Counted from the first letter of the stretch, positions 42,768 to 55,735 are shown. The stretch: DNA of 64,000 bases from Aporrectodea caliginosa (GCA_020284085.1 JACEVL010000019.1:4239322-4303321), one strand, 5' to 3'. The notes: generated by a model from the letters alone, not told the origin. Numbers and translations are program-made.

Positions 42768-43950
42768 CTGTGAGACTGTTTAGAGCAGGCAATCACCCAC
42801 ACTACTAAAGAAGCTGCCTCTTGTTAACCCTGTGTTGTACGTAGTATACAATGGACCAGCTGCTCACATGCAAGGCAGAAAATGTAGAACACAACTGTAA
42901 AGCTATCACCCATAATTATAGACTTTAAATGAGCGTTCAACGACGTTTCATGTCGTAAAATGCCGAGAGTAATGCAAAATCAAGGGACACCAGCAAAACT
43001 GCTCAAACTTGTGCACTAAATGGTCGCAATTTCGGAAATGACCGAAAGGAATTAAGGTATTTCCATCTATCACCAATTAAAATAAATATGTTCTGGCTAC
43101 AAGATCTGATGACCACAATGTATATAGTTTGTAAATAATTCAGTGATATGGGCCAATAGTTATGACAATGAATATTGACACTTAAATAGTAAATAGTAAA
43201 AATAGCACATAATACATTATGTGCTTGTCAGTTGCAAATGAAGTTAATTGAAATGAGTTAAGCGTGGCAGCAGAGTAAAGCCGGATGCGGTGCAGCTGTT
43301 GTCTGGCGTATGAGGTTAAGGGTCAATGGGGGTTTGTCATATTATGCCGCATTCATGAATCCGTCTAATTCAGTTGGCTCTACTATGCACGTGACTCATG
43401 TGTTTCTGTGAAAGGAATCTGGCGTATTTATCCATGACGTTGTCGTCTATATTTGTCCAATATTAGACCTATATCCGATGCAGTTCACGTGTCTCTCTAT
43501 TTCCTTAATGAGTATACATTTCCACTCAGTACAGTTCTTACACTGCCTTCTCATCTGTCTGCATTTAACATTAGCGCATGCATTGCAATATTAATAAGTG
43601 ATTTTACTTGATGTGATGTAATTGAAGTCAATTATTGACACCCATCGCCATCAGTCGATGCTGCTTCTAATTACACTGTAATTTTAAATTATTACACCGA
43701 TGCAATTGCTTATCACCCATTGTCTATAATAGATTTAATATCGGTGTATCTAGCTATCACCGGCCAAATCGCTCGTTGAATCACCCTCTCTATAATTTCG
43801 GTGGATGAGTCTGTATAAAATGCAGAATTTGCTCAGTTATTTCTAACACGTTGGACTTTACTGTCGGTAATTTACTTACCAGACGTAACCGTTGGCTATA
43901 GTTGCTGTTTAAGTTAACGACACAGTATCATTGCAAAGGTGATTAGCATC
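42768..43950. other. No gene recognised
   Basis: About 1.2 kb of AT-rich, apparently single-copy sequence within this window. Contains two TATCACC(C/G) AT-rich segments but no ORF with domain features. Confidence 0.35.
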
Positions 43951-43959
43951 GCACTCCTC

Positions 43960-45070
43960 GAATCCATTCAATTCCATTCCTACCACAATCCATCCAATCA
44001 TATTCCTACCCCAATCCATGTAACTCTATTCCTGCCCCAATCATTCAACAATCATATATTGTTACGCGCAACCATGGTTTGTAATCGTGTTTGTAGATTT
44101 AAAGTCGGTCAAAGAATTGCTGGAACTAATAAAGTCGTCTTCCAAATTTCCATAGTAAACCATTTTGTAACTATATAGGCCTACCTTTCGACGTCATTAA
44201 GTGTTGTGCATAACCCTACATTGGTCAGAGCGTACAGGCTGCGTCACATATACTCCTCTGTGTAAGAGAGCGTGAGGATCGCGGTTCGCCTCCCGAAGTT
44301 CATGGCTTATTTCAGAGATTTAAATCTAGGGCTAACAGTGTCTCTAAAATGGCGTGGCACCCATTCAACATGGCAAGAGGTGGTGAAGGATCTCACCCGA
44401 TCAATTCATTAAAAAATGAGCAGGGTCGTGGCCACACGGTCGCTATAGAAAAACATGACTATATTTACATAATAATTATAGTTTTGTCGCCTTGTGTAAT
44501 TTTATCGAGGTCAATGGAGGTCACTGGGCGCCTGAACAGAATAGTTAAGTGTTGCCAGTGACAGTGGTCATCGTGAATATCCTGCAACCGTCACAAGTTT
44601 TGTTTCCTCGGTTGTACATGTATAATCAACTGATTAAAGCTAACGCACATACTCACTTGCATGCTCAGACACAAAATACCAAACACGGCATACCAAATTA
44701 GACATATTGATTTAGCGACATCTAGGGTTCGCATTTTTTCCAGGCGACGTTTTAAGATAAGGAGAAGTCGAGCAACACGACGATCTGCGTTATAGCGACT
44801 GAGCTCAACAGTTGCGTCGTTTGACGAATTCGTAACCCAATCCATCCAATCCTAGTCCTACCCTAATAAATTCAATGCTGTTCCTTCTCAAATTCATCCA
44901 ATCCTATTCTCTAATTCATCAAATATATTCATACCCTAATTCATCCAATCCTAGGCCTACTTCTACCCTAATTCACTCAATCATATTCATACCCTGGTTA
45001 ATTAAATCCTAATCCTACCCTGATCCATCCTATTGTAGCCCTACCCTAATCCATTCAATTCCATTCCTAC
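43960..45070. repeat. Diverged minisatellite CCAATCCTATTCCTACCCTA, split in two
   Basis: Two blocks (about 43960-44065 and 44830-45070) of degenerate units of 25-30 bp reading ATCCATTCAATTCCATTCCTACC. The 765 bp between them is unrelated and may be an insertion; no clear termini or duplication could be defined. The short ORFs at 44349-44561 and 44591-44845 have no recognised domain. Confidence 0.55.
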
Positions 45071-45234
45071 CCCAAATGTAGTTGCCACGTAACTCCGAGC
45101 ATTAGCATTTCCTCTGACAGTAGACAGTTCTGTAAAGCGTCCTAGAAGAAGCTTGCTACCAAAGATTCTATATGAATTGTTGTTTTTACAATTACAATAA
45201 TTATTACAATAATTTTCGTTTTTTTCTGTTTCAG

Positions 45235-45467
45235 GGTTGACGATGTTCACAATCGTTCGTAACGATGATCGCTGTTCTGAGATGGGAACGTTCAAATATG
45301 CGCTGAAGGAGGTGAAGGAGGACGGGGCTCTGGCGATGGTTACGCTAGATGGAGCCAGAGGCAACAACGATCCACTGGACAAAGTGAGAAATGTGGAACT
45401 GAGGATCTCCAACGACAACCAGATTACGGCCATCAATCTGGACGGAGACTGCGTAGTTAAAATCTAA
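45235..45467 (+). CDS. Terminal coding exon of an unrecognised protein, copy 1
   Basis: A pyrimidine tract ends in TTTCTGTTTCAG (AG at 45233-45234) and opens a frame of 77 codons to TAA at 45465. The exon begins with the last two bases of a split codon, i.e. a phase-1 intron. Residues include FTIVRNDDRCSEMGTFKYAL, then KEVKEDGALAMVTLDGARG, then ELRISNDNQITAINLDGDCV, then VKI. I do not recognise the family. It is duplicated at 50612-50841; between copies I count nine synonymous changes, one replacement (Asp to Ser) and one in-frame codon loss. That pattern indicates selection on the protein. The upstream exons were not found in this window. Confidence 0.7.
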
Positions 45468-46130
45468 CTGCTGAGGGTGCGGTGGCTGAGCCAGTAGCGC
45501 TTGTCGATACGGGACACATACATGTACATGTTTGCACAGGGTCAATGAACATTACATGTGGAATGATCGTCCCACATGCATAAGCAAACAGACACAAAAT
45601 CAGGCATAGTTACCGAAAACGTATGCACACAAAACTTAGGCATGCTTATATATACCCCTGTTGATATATAATCAGTTTAAATGGTACCAGACCAGTGTTA
45701 CAGTACTGGTCTCGATACCAGCACCACTTGAACACTGGCACTTCATATTATATAACTGTATAAAACCACCCCAATAGGCCTACATTATATATATATTTGC
45801 GTGTACGTGTGCTGGTGAGTATGCGTGTGTGTTCTTGACAAAAAGGTAGGCCTCTATCAGGGTAAATATTAACATTTTTTATTTGTCGGGTCTTGCCCAT
45901 CAAATGTGTTCTTTTAAAGTTGAAAGCACGGGAGAAAACGCTTCAGAAAGTTTGAGCATAAAATGCTTATTTATTCTATTAGCTCAAGAAGTTTGAAATC
46001 TTCAAGAATAGTTCTGAGGCCGGTATTCCAGCTTGATGACGAAACACCTTGCACGTAGCTGGACCTGGACAATCCGCCAATGTGGTCAAAACATAACTTC
46101 TGTTAAGTTAATAGCGAAGTTCTTGACATT
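45468..46130. other. 3' flank of exon copy 1
   Basis: Similar to 50842-51404 in blocks (GGTGCGGTGGCTGAGCCAGT, ACATGTGG(A/G)ATGATCG, CACTTGAACACTGGCACTTC, GTTGAAAGCA(C/T)GGGAGAAAA), so it belongs to the same segmental duplication. GGTGCGGTGGCTGAGCCAG plus TAGCGC resembles a tRNA-type A box and may be a SINE fragment. Confidence 0.5.
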
Positions 46131-46139
46131 GCGGAGACC

Positions 46140-46440
46140 AGTTTCATGCAGCTTAGAAGAAGAAGAACAGCCTATTGAGCTAGCCTAACCAGCAGCCATG
46201 GGCATAAAGTTTTAGCGACTTCATTTTCTATGCCTTGGCATATGAGAGCGGGTGGCCAGTCCTCTCTGCCGCCGTCTCATCTTCCCACCGACAGTCTATG
46301 GTCAGTGTACTCATTATAGCTGAGCTGGCCAGTGGAGCAGAAATCTCGAACCAAATTTCTGCCCTGGCGGAGATTTGATCCCCCCGACCTCGCTAACCAC
46401 TTCACTATTGAGCAAAATTCTGTCAGGCCTACTAGCAAAG
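46140..46440 (-). mobile_element. tRNA-derived SINE, copy 1 (minus strand)
   Basis: Matches 56220-56600 (CCGCCGTCTCATCTTCCCAC, AGTGTACTCATTATAGCTGA, ATTTCTGCCCTGGCGG). In this copy the tRNA-like head has lost the segment between the B box and the anticodon arm (compare CCGACCTCGCTAACCACTTC with the longer version at 56540). Confidence 0.6.
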
Positions 46441-46965
46441 TTGTTGACATCGTGTTGACGAGTCTAATCTTAGATTTCATGAATAACTGTGATTTGGTCT
46501 TCATGAATTTCTGCTGAAAGTTTGAAGAGTCACCAACGGAGAGGAACTCAGTTTTCAGTTAATAATAGTGGCTGACAGTAATTGTCTTTGTTTATTCAGT
46601 AGTAGATTTGAATACCAAAAATTCCATGCTTAAAATGCTGTTACTCACGTTGTAATTTAGCAAAAACAGTTAAAGGGGTGTTTTGCCCCACTCTACCCTA
46701 CTTCTGCAGTCAGTATTCCTATAGAACTGCCTTAGTACATAACTGATACGAAGACATAATAGCTTCCCGAACAATGTATTGTATATCCAGGTGGGTTACT
46801 ACATAATATTTTCACTTGCATTGTTTTCCAGTATGAGTACTAGAATGATATTTCAATATAGACTTATTTCCAAATACCATGTTGTTCAAATTCCAAATGT
46901 AACGTTTCTCTCCACTGTGAGTTCTTGCATGGATTTCCAGATTAGCTTTCCCTGTTATTGCTCTG
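46441..46965. other. 3' flank of ZNF-E
   Basis: About 46700-46965 aligns with 58920-59250 downstream of ZNF-F. On the minus strand it holds eroded finger text in another frame (KCKICSRAITGKANLEIHAR, then THSGEKRYIW), showing that the ancestral array was longer. Confidence 0.5.
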
Positions 46966-48320
46966 CTACATATTTTGCACTTCTTTGACTTGTTCAGAAT
47001 GGGTTCTTGTATGGGAATTCAGATGATGTTTGTGTGAAAATGTTTTGTAACATAAACTGCAAATGTATGGCCTTTCTCCAGAGTGGGCTATAGTATGGGA
47101 TCTTAGCGTAGACTTCTGTCCAAATACTTTCTGGCATAAAGTACACAGGTAAGGTTTCTCTCCACTGTGGCTTCTTGTGTGACTTTGAAGATTGCCTTTC
47201 TGTGCAAATTCTTTGCCACATAAATTGCACTTGTGTGGCTTTTCTCCAGAGTGGACTCTAGCATGGCGTCTCAGTGTAGACTTTTCTCCAAATAGTTTCT
47301 GGCATAAATTGCAATTGTATGGTTTCTCTCCACTGTGGGTTCTTGTATGGCTTTCCAGCATATCTCTCCGTGTGAATTCTTTGCCACATAAATTGCACTT
47401 GAATGGTTTTTCTCCAGCATGCATTCTTGCATGACTTTTCAGCACAGAATCATATCCAAATACTTTGTTGCATATATTGCACTTGTAAGGTTTTTCACCA
47501 GTGTGGATTCTTGCATGATACCTTAGTGTTGACCTTTGTCCAAACACTTTGTGGCAAAAATTGCAAATATACGGTTTATCCCCACTGTGGGTTCTTGTGT
47601 GGCTTCCCAGATAAACTTTGCTTGCAAATGCTTTGCAACATAAATTGCACTTGTAAGGTTTCTCATCAGTGTGAGTTATTGTATGAGATGTCAGTGTAGA
47701 CTTATTACCAAACAGTTTTTGGCAAAAAATGCACATGTAAGGTTTTTCTCCACTGTGGGTTCTCCTATGGCAATCCAAATTGCTCTTCTTCACAAAGGCT
47801 TTGCCACATAAATTGCACTTGCATGGTTTTTCCCCTGTGTGGATTCTTGTATGATAGCTTAGTGTAGATTTATGTCCAAACACTTTGTTGCAGAAATTGC
47901 ACTTGTGAGGTTTCTCACCACTGTGGGTTATGGTGTGGCTTTCTAAATGAACTCTTTGTGCAAAGGCTTTGCAACATAAATTGCACTTGTAAGGTTTTTT
48001 TCAGCAGTGTGGGTTCTTGAATGACATTCCAACTGAGCTTTCTGAGTAAATAATTTGCAACATAAATTGCAATTGTATGGTTTCTCTCCACTGTGGGTTC
48101 TTGTATGGCTTTCCAGAACACCTTTCCGTGTAAATTCTTTGCCACATAAACTGCACTTGTATGGTTTTTCCATATTGCGGATGTATGATATGTCAGTTTA
48201 GACGTACCTGCAAAATAGTTTGTGGCAAGAGTTGGATACGCAATGTTTCTCCCACCTATGTTTGTCCTAATTATTGCTTCTTTCTTCCATCTTTAAAACT
48301 TCAGCAATATCAGAAATCAT
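46966..48320 (-). pseudogene. C2H2 zinc-finger ZNF-E (14 fingers, broken)
   Basis: Paralogue of ZNF-F. The start homologous to ZNF-F (MISDIAEVLKMEERSNN) is at 48320 but is followed by TAG where ZNF-F has CAG, and the first finger is lost among further stops. From 48173 two fingers are readable ([20 protein letters not shown] and the next). A run of seven A (plus-strand T at 47995-48001) instead of five then shifts the frame. Twelve more fingers follow in one open frame, down to the stop at 46966 (HSEQVKEVQNM). Finger types alternate between FCxKxFGxKSTL and NLCGKxF, as in ZNF-F. A shortened protein from an internal start is possible, but two independent lesions favour a pseudogene. Confidence 0.8.
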
Positions 48321-48600
48321 TACATAACTTCCATTAATTATTCGACTTTGGCAATAAAAGTATTATCATTATTCCTAATGCCTTATAAATCAACATCTGA
48401 ATTAAATTTAAAAAATCATGCAAAATAAATTGAATATAATATTTTATGCCTACATTTATGAACAGCACATGTATACATTTTAAATCAAGTCTGTTACAGC
48501 AAGCACTTTACATACAATTCTTCAACAGGTAGTTAAGAATCACATACACTTTTCTTATCTGCTAACTCAATAATATTCTTCTCTGAGGCAGGATACTTAA
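48321..48600. other. 5' flank of ZNF-E
   Basis: AT-rich, no ORF; ends at the TTAA (48597-48600) that borders the next element. Confidence 0.35.
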
Positions 48601-49513
48601 CCCTCGGGCTATGAAGGGGTGGTGGTTGCCACCCCTAGGTTTTTTTCATCTCAAACTTTTTCCGTATGGAATAAAAGTTTGACCTTTTAGGTAGCTGTAG
48701 GGGTTCATTTACACACGTTGTGACGTAAAATGTGAGATGATCTCACACCGTTCAAAAAGTTATACCCAATATACCCGAGGTACCAGAGTGGGGTGGATAC
48801 CACCCGCCCCCTAGATTTTCGACTATATCTTATCCGTCATTTAATATTAAGAGACACAAATTATACCATTTATAGAGGGAATGTGGGGCTACATTTCTAT
48901 GGTCACTGAGTTGACCTGAGACAACCGGAAGTGCTCAAAATAAATAATAATACGCGTAATATGCGTGAAAAATGGCTGAATGGAAGCACTCCCCCTTAGT
49001 TTTTTGTCTGTAGCGTATTCATTTGTCTTCCTGGAAGAGAAACAAAGATACCATTATTTAGAGGGAATGAAGGGCTTCATTTGCATACCTACATCTTTGT
49101 CTTTTGAATACCGGAAGTGATCAAAATAAATAATAATACGCGTAATCTGTGTGAAAATGGCTGAATACAGCATTACAACGTAAACCGATATATAATTATG
49201 TATGGATATATATATGTATGGATGTACATTTATGCCATATAAACATGTGTACGGATGATTGTGTGTATCTTTTATACATAGATTAGTTTCAAAACACAAA
49301 TAATCTTATATTTGTTTATCCAAAAAGTACAAAATGTACGCAATAATATAAAATATTGCTAATTAATGGGTTCCGTTGTTAAAAGTGCAGAAATGAATGC
49401 TGAATCCATTGCTATATTACAAGTTATGATATGTGAAACCAAACACGAAATCCAGGGGGTGGTAACCACCCCCTTGGTAGCCGATGTCACAAAAAAGCTT
49501 GGTAGCCCTAGGG
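48601..49513 (-). mobile_element. piggyBac-like non-autonomous element, copy 2 (inverted)
   Basis: Borders TTAA (48597-48600, 49514-49517). Ends CCCTCGGGCTATGAAGGGGT and AAGCTTGGTAGCCCTAGGG. Inverse of copy 1 over CATACATATATATCC, CGGTTTACGTTGTAATG and AATAATACGCGTAAT. It lacks the solo LTR of copy 1 and therefore shows the empty site. Confidence 0.75.
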
Positions 49514-49517
49514 TTAA

Positions 49518-50611
49518 GAGAATATGCCATTTTTGCCTTTCATTATGACACGATATTATCTGTTGATAAAATATAGGGCAATAATGGGCAAAAACACTTT
49601 CCTGGACTTCTCTGCAGCTTTTCATATCGTAGTCCATTATCTTCCTTTACACCTTCTCCAGCATCAGTTTGTTATTCCATGTTGATTTGTTACTTATCTC
49701 AATTTGCACGTTAAATCAGTATTTTAGTGGTAAATAAAATGGTAATTATCTGTCTACTGCATGGTTGACTTCAGGTACCAAACGGTTTTTTGGTTGGTCC
49801 TATTGGCATCTAAATTATACACAAGCCACTACGCAAAATACTTAAAAATACCTGAAACCTTTGCACAGGGTATTACCTTTCAGTGGATGATACTAAAATA
49901 TAAACTTTGTTGGACAGTTTTTCTAACAAATTATCTGTGCACTACACCTTTGAGTAGATGCAATGTTGGATGGTGGCTAACAACACGTTTACCAACTTCT
50001 AAACCCGTGGAAACTCTGCTTATTCGAGTGAGCATGCCACTGCAGTGCAAGAAATTTTAATGCTTAATTGTTCAAAACTCTGTGACTCGCGCTTCAACTT
50101 GGGTGAGACTGGTTTTAACATTGGCGTGTAAATAGTGCATGCAATTCGTTATGCAAATATATTACAGAATTATGATGATAGCCCTGTGTCCTCCAGCAAA
50201 CTCATTTTTCTCCAGGCACCTTGATTGCTGTAACATGGTTCTTACCATTGTCTCCAAGTCAAATCAAACATGCAGATTTACGCATTCAGAACATTTCTGG
50301 CTAGAGCCACAACCGATGCATGAACAATATACAGTAAGTGTTATATGTATTTAAAGCTTTTTCGTGGCTTCCTATTAAGCAATTTATCTGTGTCAAATGG
50401 GGTTTGTCGTTTATAAAACATTGCAGACGGGTAAACTTTAAAAAATTTTCCCAATACAATTAGATTCGTAATACGGGAATGCCATCCAAATGATTAGACC
50501 TACGTGATTATAACACACGATTCTTACACAGCAAACTAATTACTGAGTAAAATCGATGCTATATAAATTGTCGTAATTACAATTACAGTAATTTTTATTT
50601 TTCTGTTTCAG
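49518..50611. other. No gene recognised upstream of exon copy 2
   Basis: The ORFs 49761-50060 and 50139-50354 show no domain and no counterpart upstream of exon copy 1. The last 60 bp (GCTATATAAATTGTCGTAAT, ACAATTACAGTAATTTT) match the intron end of copy 1. Missing upstream exons could lie here unseen. Confidence 0.35.
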
Positions 50612-50841
50612 GGTTGACGATGTTCACAATCGTTCGCAACGATCGTTGTTCTGAGATGGGAACGTTCAAGTATGCGCTGAAGGAGGTGAAGGAGGACGGG
50701 GCTCTGGCGATGGTGACGCTAGATGGAGCCAGAGGCAACAACGATCCACTGGACAAAGTGCGAAATGTAGAACTGAGGATCTCCAATAGCAACCAGATCA
50801 CGGCCATCAATCTGGACGGAGACTGCGTCGTTAAAATCTAA
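50612..50841 (+). CDS. Terminal coding exon of an unrecognised protein, copy 2
   Basis: Acceptor TTTTTCTGTTTCAG (AG at 50610-50611) and an open frame of 76 codons to TAA at 50839, in the same phase as 45235-45467. It starts GLTMFTIVRNDRCSEMG (one Asp fewer) and ends INLDGDCVVKI. Differences from copy 1 are almost all third-position or silent (CGT/CGC, AAA/AAG, GTT/GTG, AGA/CGA, GTG/GTA, ATT/ATC, GTA/GTC). No signal peptide or domain can be assigned from this exon alone. Confidence 0.7.
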
Positions 50842-51404
50842 CTTTAACTGCTGCTGCGGGTGCGGTGGCTGAGCCAGTAGCGCTTGTCGATACGGGACAC
50901 ATATAATGTTTGCACAGGGTCAAAGAACATTACATGTGGGATGATCGTACCACATACATTAGCATACAGACACAAAATCAGTCATGGTTTTCGAAAACTT
51001 ATGCACACAATACTTAGGCATGCTTATACAGTAGATGCGCGTGCTGATATATAATTAGTCTGGATAATGAGGTTTAAATGGTACCAGGCCAGCACCACTT
51101 GAACACTGGCACTTCATATTATATTTATACACACACACCCTATACATCTACTTAATCACACGTATGTGCGTTTGCATTTGCGTATACGTGAGCGCACACG
51201 TCCAGATTGGTGCTGGCGCACGCCTGACGCAGAAGAGAAGTGCGCGCGCGTGTGTGTGTGAGTTGTGTGTTCTTGACATATACATGTAGGTAGACCTCTA
51301 TTATCAAGGATAAATTTATGCATTATGTTGTCAGGTGTTGCCCATCAAATGTGTTCTTTAAAGTTGAAAGCATGGGAGAAAAAGTTTCAGAAAGTTTTAG
51401 TATA
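50842..51404. other. 3' flank of exon copy 2
   Basis: Related to 45468-46000. Includes a GCGCGCGTGTGTGTGTG microsatellite near 51243. The similarity to copy 1 stops at about 51400 and resumes at about 56034, bracketing the composite insertion. Confidence 0.5.
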
Positions 51405-51582
51405 TGTTAATTGCACAATTACGCCGAAAAACGCCGAAACGCTTCGTAACGTTTTGGACCCACCCACCCACCCTGTTACGTAATTATTGGTACGAGAAAT
51501 CATTATAAATATACCGTGTGAAAGCGCAACTAATTCATATTTTATAGCGAATTTTATACATGACATTTGTGAATTTGACAGT

Positions 51583-54164
51583 AGGCCTAAAATATACAAA
51601 ATGTTTTATTTATATAAATGCAATTTTGTTTTTTAAGTTTTACGTTAAGAGTTAAAAGTTTTACACACTGCTGAAAAGTGTCATGGACTAAATTGCTTAT
51701 TAATAATTAATCAAAAGTAAGATGAACTAATTATTTGCTTAGTCTTAGAACTTAGATAATTAGGCCTACTAATACAAATATCACCCAGTTTTTGCCGGGC
51801 ATCAATTTTAAATGTTTGAAATTCGTGTCCACGAAGTAAAATATGCTTTAAAGTGGTTGTTCGAGGTCAAGAATCCAAGAAGAATGACCAGTTACCACGT
51901 TGTTCCCACGGTAAAATTATGAAAGATCCAAACAATTCGAACAGCGATTTCCTGTTTACACAAGTGGGAGAGCAGATATAATTATAACCCATCATGTTCT
52001 CGAAACAGTCAAAACTGAGCCTTATGTCCGCCTTATTTCACTGGACTTTTCCAAGGCATTTGACACGGTAAGGGGTCATTGCATAATTACGTAACGCCGA
52101 AAATGACCGTTTTGGACCCACCCACCCACCCTGTAACGCTTCGTAGGCCTAAAATATACAAAATGTTTTATTTATATAAATGACAGTCATGTTTGAAATG
52201 CAATTTTGTTTTTTAAGTTTTACGTTAAGAGTTAAAAGTTTTACACACTGCTGAAAAGTGTCATGGACTAAATTGCTTATTAATAATTAATCAAAAGTAA
52301 GATGAACTAATTATTTGCTTAGTCTTAGAACTTAGATAATTAGGCCTACTAATACAAATATCACCCAGTTTTTGCCGGGCATCAATTTTAAATGTTTGAA
52401 ATTCGTGTCCACGAAGTAAAATATGCTTTAAAGTGGTTGTTCGAGGTCAAGAATCCAAGAAGAATGACCAGTTACCACGTTGTTCCCACGGTAAAATTAT
52501 GAAAGATCCAAACAATTCGAACAGCGATTTCCTGTTTACACAAGTGGGAGAGCAGATATAATTATAACCCATCATGTTCTCGAAACAGTCAAAACTGAGC
52601 CTTATGTCCGCCTTATTTCACTGGACTTTTCCAAGGCATTTGACACGGTAAGGGGTCATTGCATAATTACGTAACGCCGAAAATGACCGTTTTGGACCCA
52701 CCCACCCACCCTGTAACGCTTCGTAACGTTTTCCCTAGACCCACCCTCCCCAGCGTTACGTAATTATTGGTACGAGAAATCATTATAGATTTACCGTGTG
52801 AAAGCGCAACTAATTCATATTTTATAGCGAATTTTATACGACATTTGTGAATTTGACAGTAGGCCTAAAATATACAAAATGTTTTATTTATATAAATGAC
52901 AGTCATGTTTGAAATGCAATTTTGTTTTTTAAGTTTTACGTTAAGAGTTAAAAGTTTTACACACTGCTGAAAAGTGTCATGGACTAAATTGCTTATTAAT
53001 AATTAATCAAAAGTAAGATGAACTAATTATTTGCTTAGTCTTAGAACTTAGATAATTAGGCCTACTAATACAAATATCACCCAGTTTTTGCCGGGCATCA
53101 ATTTTAAATGTTTGAAATTCGTGTCCACGAAGTAAAATATGCTTTAAAGTGGTTGTTCGAGGTCAAGAATCCAAGAAGAATGACCAGTTACCACGTTGTT
53201 CCCACGGTAAAATTATGAAAGATCCAAACAATTCGAACAGCGATTTCCTGTTTACACAAGTGGGAGAGCAGATATAATTATAACCCATCATGTTCTCGAA
53301 ACAGTCAAAACTGAGCCTTATGTCCGCCTTATTTCACTGGACTTTTCCAAGGCATTTGACACGGTAAGGGGTCATTGCATAATTACGTAACGCCGAAAAT
53401 GACCGTTTTGGACCCACCCACCCACCCTGTAACATGCTTCGTAGGCCTAAAATATACAAAATGTTTTATTTATATAAATGACAGTCATGTTTGAAATGCA
53501 ATTTTGTTTTTTAAGTTTTACGTTAAGAGTTAAAAGTTTTACACACTGCTGAAAAGTGTCATGGACTAAATTGCTTATTAATAATTAATCAAAAGTAAGA
53601 TGAACTAATTATTTGCTTAGTCTTAGAACTTAGATAATTAGGCCTACTAATACAAATATCACCCAGTTTTTACCGGGCATCAATTTTAAATGTTTGAAAT
53701 TCGTGTCCACGAAGTAAAATATGCTTTAAAGTGGTTGTTCGAGGTCAAGAATCCAAGAAGAATGACCAGTTACCACGTTGTTCCCACGGTAAAATTATGA
53801 AAGATCCAAACAATTCGAACAGCGATTTCCTGTTTACACAAGTGGGAGAGCAGATATAATTATAACCCATCATGTTCTCGAAACAGTCAAAACTGAGCCT
53901 TATGTCCGCCTTATTTCACTGGACTTTTCCAAGGCATTTGACACGGTAAGGGGTCATTGCATAATTACGTAACGCCGAAAATGACCGTTTTGGACCCACC
54001 CACCCACCCTGTAACGCTTCGTAACGTTTCCCTAGACCCACCCACCCACCCTCCCCAGCGTTACGTAATTATTGGTACGAGAAATCATTATAGATTTACC
54101 GTGTGAAAGCGCAACTAATTCATATTTTATAGCGAATTTTATACATGACATTTGTGAATTTGAC
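51583..54164 (+). repeat. Satellite with alternating ~570- and ~720-bp units containing an RT fragment
   Basis: The landmark GTAGGCCTAAAATATACAAA starts units at about 51583, 52144, 52858, 53442 and 54165, spaced roughly 561, 714, 584 and 723 bp. This is a short-long alternation forming a higher-order repeat of about 1.3 kb. Long units include an extra block from TCCCCAGCGTTACGTAATTA to GTGAATTTGACA. Every unit carries a LINE reverse-transcriptase piece ending PYVRLISLDFSKAFDTV (motif A) followed directly by the GGGGTCATTGCATAATTACG terminus. Unit 1 lacks 18 bp present in the others (ACAGTCATGTTTGAAATG). Units are nearly identical, so the array is young. Confidence 0.85.
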
Positions 54165-55735
54165 AGTAGGCCTAAAATATACAAAATGTTTTATTTATAT
54201 AAATGACAGTCATGTTTGAAATGCAATTTTGTTTTTTAAGTTTTACGTTAAGAGTTAAAAGTTTTACACACTGCTGAAAAGTGTCATGGACTAAATTGCT
54301 TATTAATAATTAATCAAAAGTAAGATGAACTAATTATTTGCTTAGTCTTAGAACTTAGATAATTAGGCCTACTAATACAAATATCACCCAGTTTTTGTCG
54401 GGCATCAATTTTAAATGTTTGAAATTCGTGTCCACGAAGTAAAATATGCTTTAAAGTGGTTGTTCGAGGTCAAGAATCCAAGAAGAATGACCAGTTACCA
54501 CGTTGTTCCCACGGTAAAATTATGAAAGATCCAAACAATTCGAACAGCGATTTCCTGTTTACACAAGTGGGAGAGCAGATATAATTATAACCCATCATGT
54601 TCTCGAAACAGTCAAAACTGAGCCTTATGTCCGCCTTATTTCACTGGACTTTTCCAAGGCATTTGACACGGTAAGGCATAACAGTCTTGCCGAGCAACTT
54701 GCCTCTATGCCTGTGCCAGACTTTGTGTACAATTGGGTACTTGCTCTCCTGCTTGATCGTGTGCATTGTACAAAATTTTGTGGAATAATTTCTTGCTATA
54801 AACGTATAAATGCAAGTATTATTCAGGGGTCTGGGCTAGGACCAGGTAACTTTTTGACTACAATCTCTGGCCTTAAACTCCTTCATCCTGGAAACCGATT
54901 ATTCAAATAATTATGCTGATGATTGCTATTTGATCATTCCAGCATCTAACATTGCTACCACCGACTCAGAACTTGACCATATAGCTCTATGGGCTAAAAA
55001 CAGCAACCTACGCCTTAATCCTGGCAAGTCCTGCGAAATTATTATCAGGCGACCCCATACCAAAATACATGAAACCATCCCGCCAATTGAGGGGATCGAA
55101 CGTGTAAATGAAATCAAGATTCTGGGAGTAACCCTTTCAGAACGAATTGGCTTCTCCTCACATGTCAATAAAATTTGCATCAAAGCTAAGCAATCCTTTT
55201 TTGCTCTGAGAGTTCTTGTGGCCCATGGTCTCACTGGTAACCGCCTTCACGACGTCGTGCGCTCCACCACACTTGCTCAACTCCTGTACGCCTCCCCTTC
55301 TTGGTGGGGATTTACAACTGTTGGGGAGAGAGAACGCATGACTGCACTGATCAGGAAGCTTATACGCCAGGGATATCTACCTCCTTGTACCCATACAATT
55401 GAAGAGCTGTGTGCCAAAGCAGACGCAGCTCTCTTCTCCGCGGTTTTGTCGGATCCTGGTCATGTCCTACACGGATTACTCCCTCCTATCCGCGAAACCG
55501 GATACTCCCTAAGACCTCGTTCGCACAATCGTACCATTCCGCAATCTGACCCCCTTACTAGGAAAGGATTTATCACCAGGATGCTTTACAACTATTAATT
55601 ATCTTCCACCTGCATTTAGCTTGTTACGCATTATTATTATCAATATTATTACTTCGATGCTTTACACTTATTATTGCATAACTGTTGTCCCATTGTGCGT
55701 TTGCAAATGGCGTAATAAAGACCAGACTTACTTAC
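54165..55735 (+). pseudogene. LINE reverse-transcriptase fragment, source of the satellite unit
   Basis: The fifth satellite-like copy runs on past the usual junction at about 54672 into continuous RT sequence (RHNSLAEQLASMPVPDFVYN). After a degraded stretch comes YADD (54912-54923), then an open frame to 55598 with VTLSERIGFSSHVNKICIKA, ASPSWWGF and RKGFITRMLYNY. The 3' end has AATAAAGACCAGACTTACTT. It belongs to the same LINE family as 35340-36007. Frameshifts near 54750-54910 exclude activity. Confidence 0.8.

Noticed and set aside
44066..44829. Discrete transposon splitting the CCAATCCTA minisatellite
   Set aside because: Looked for inverted ends and a target duplication; only weak GTTACG(C)/CGTAAC similarity was seen, not enough to call an element.
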